Below, piece by piece: positions 63,602 to 64,000 of a DNA stretch of 64,000 nt (the first letter of the stretch is position 1; every line of letters begins with the position of its first letter). The position numbers and the translations under genes were made by a program. This DNA is from Devosia sp. FJ2-5-3 (GTDB taxonomy: Bacteria; Pseudomonadota; Alphaproteobacteria; Rhizobiales; Devosiaceae), in contig NZ_CP104007.1 in assembly GCF_029201545.1 (NCBI RefSeq), positions 434,001-498,000 of the forward strand. Reading direction: 5' to 3'. The notes beneath the pieces are model-generated. The model was not told the origin of the DNA and did no database searches. It saw nothing but the letters and a program-made list of their open reading frames with translations.

Positions 63602-63619
63602 TTGTATCATAGGATACAA
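63602..63619. promoter_or_regulatory. MarR-type operator overlapping the -10 of the flavoprotein operon
   Basis: TTGTATC and GATACAA are perfect 7-bp arms separated by four bases. The layout and size are typical of MarR-family boxes. It lies 37-54 bases upstream of the flavoprotein GTG and covers the -10 element, so binding would block transcription. Confidence 0.65.
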
Positions 63620-63633
63620 AACATCTAGTCCAA
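63606..63633 (-). promoter_or_regulatory. Sigma-70-like promoter of the flavoprotein operon
   Basis: On the minus strand TTGGAC (63628-63633) and TATGAT (63606-63611) are separated by 16 bases. Predicted transcription starts near 63598, giving a 5' leader of about 33 bases with AAGGAGG before the GTG at 63565. Confidence 0.55.
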
Positions 63634-63657
63634 ACTTGTATGCAAGGAAACAAGTTT
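63632..63657. promoter_or_regulatory. Second inverted repeat beside the -35 region
   Basis: AAACTTG and CAAGTTT are 7-bp arms with a 12-base spacer, next to the predicted -35 element and nearer to marR. It may be a second site for the regulator or for another protein. Confidence 0.4.
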
Positions 63658-63741
63658 CTGATCGTGCGTGTGCGGCATGGCGCGTTTGGAAAATTTTCCG
63701 TTAGCGGTTAGTAGAGGCGGGCAATCGCTCCAGGGGGTGCC

Positions 63742-64000
63742 ATGGCCGACCAAGACGCGAATACCAATCGAGGTAATGAGCCCCAGATTGCCCCGCTGGA
63801 TCGGCGCGCGGACACGATGTATCGCATCCACGAGGTGTCGCGGCTGATCAGTGTTTACTTCGATCGGCTCGTGGCCATGAAAGGAATTACGCGGGCCCAG
63901 TGGACCGCAATTATGCATGTGAGCCAGAACCCTGGCTCAACGCAAACCGAATTGGCGGCCATAATGCAGTTGGGGCGTGCGGCGGCGGGAAAGATGTTTG
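63742..64000 (+). CDS. MarR family transcriptional regulator (5' part, cut by window end)
   Basis: The first 86 codons are present and the gene runs off the window. MADQDANTNRG is followed by helix TMYRIHEVSRLISVYFDRLVAMKGITRAQWTAIMHV, then NPGSTQTELAAIMQLGRAAAGKMF, the start of the winged helix-turn-helix. GGGGGT lies just upstream of the ATG. Divergent placement beside a MarR-type operator suggests that it controls the flavoprotein operon and itself. Confidence 0.87.
   Translation, partial: MADQDANTNRGNEPQIAPLDRRADTMYRIHEVSRLISVYFDRLVAMKGITRAQWTAIMHVSQNPGSTQTELAAIMQLGRAAAGKMF

Larger units (their letters stand above)
63566..63741. other. Divergent control region between the flavoprotein operon and marR
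   Basis: This 176-base gap contains the sigma-70-like promoter and two inverted repeats annotated separately, all within 63602-63657. The half nearest the MarR gene is less distinctive. Confidence 0.7.

Overview
The window is GC-rich, densely packed bacterial chromosome of alphaproteobacterial type. It is most likely from the order Hyphomicrobiales, and Devosia or a related genus is my best guess. The guess rests on gene content and order (hisC-tyrA, a potFGHI operon, a che cluster with a CheZ-like small protein, chemoreceptors ending in DW-x-EF), on many ATGA start/stop overlaps and on a Rhizobiales-style palindromic repeat. It comes from reading the proteins, not from a database search. I see no tRNA, rRNA, CRISPR array, insertion sequence or prophage, so most of the window looks like core or stable accessory genome.

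Layout. 0-6.9 kb: aldo/keto reductase, FAH-family hydrolase, a small RecD-like helicase, a YbaL/KefB-type antiporter with a long acidic tail, an Rrf2 regulator and purU. 7-11.4 kb (minus): a 23-codon orphan ORF with an excellent ribosome binding site, then the putrescine uptake operon potFGHI. 11.9-17 kb: pseudouridine catabolism (psuG and a PfkB kinase), a siderophore-interacting reductase, a quinone-oxidoreductase-like protein and a SAF-domain oxidoreductase. 17.1-36.1 kb: a complete chemotaxis locus with a STAS protein, CheY, CheA, CheW, a reverse-strand CheZ/CheT-like protein, CheD, CheR, CheB, a second CheY and five consecutive chemoreceptors (three transmembrane, one soluble PAS-PAS, one globin-coupled). 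36.1-42.4 kb: methylglyoxal synthase, a LivGFHM transporter, a methyltransferase and the Liv binding protein on the opposite strand. 42.6-54.5 kb: an orphan OpuAC-like binding protein, a DUF442 protein, pyruvate carboxylase, a heterodimeric ABC exporter, a YkvA protein, ispG and a GST. 54.5-60.7 kb: a PACE efflux protein, a four-gene ispA-MOSC-ybaK-methyltransferase run, mtgA, tyrA and hisC. 60.8-64 kb: a periplasmic flavoprotein, cytochrome c and degenerate-hydrolase operon, divergent from a MarR regulator cut by the window end.

How the parts work together. The che locus is a self-contained sensory pathway. The receptors feed CheA/CheW, the CheY proteins carry the signal, CheR, CheB and CheD adapt the receptors, and the CheZ-like protein probably removes phosphate from CheY. 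Several neighbours are uptake systems (putrescine, branched-chain amino acids, betaine-like ligands).

The most interesting items are: (1) the reverse-strand CheZ/CheT-like protein with a DxxxQ motif, whose C-terminal IELF is shared with CheD; (2) the flavoprotein operon, whose promoter, MarR-type operator and terminator can all be read from the sequence; (3) a cloverleaf-like 108-bp repeat whose two ends supply the stop codons of convergent mtgA and tyrA; and (4) the 23-codon ORF with its own hairpin and terminator upstream of purU.
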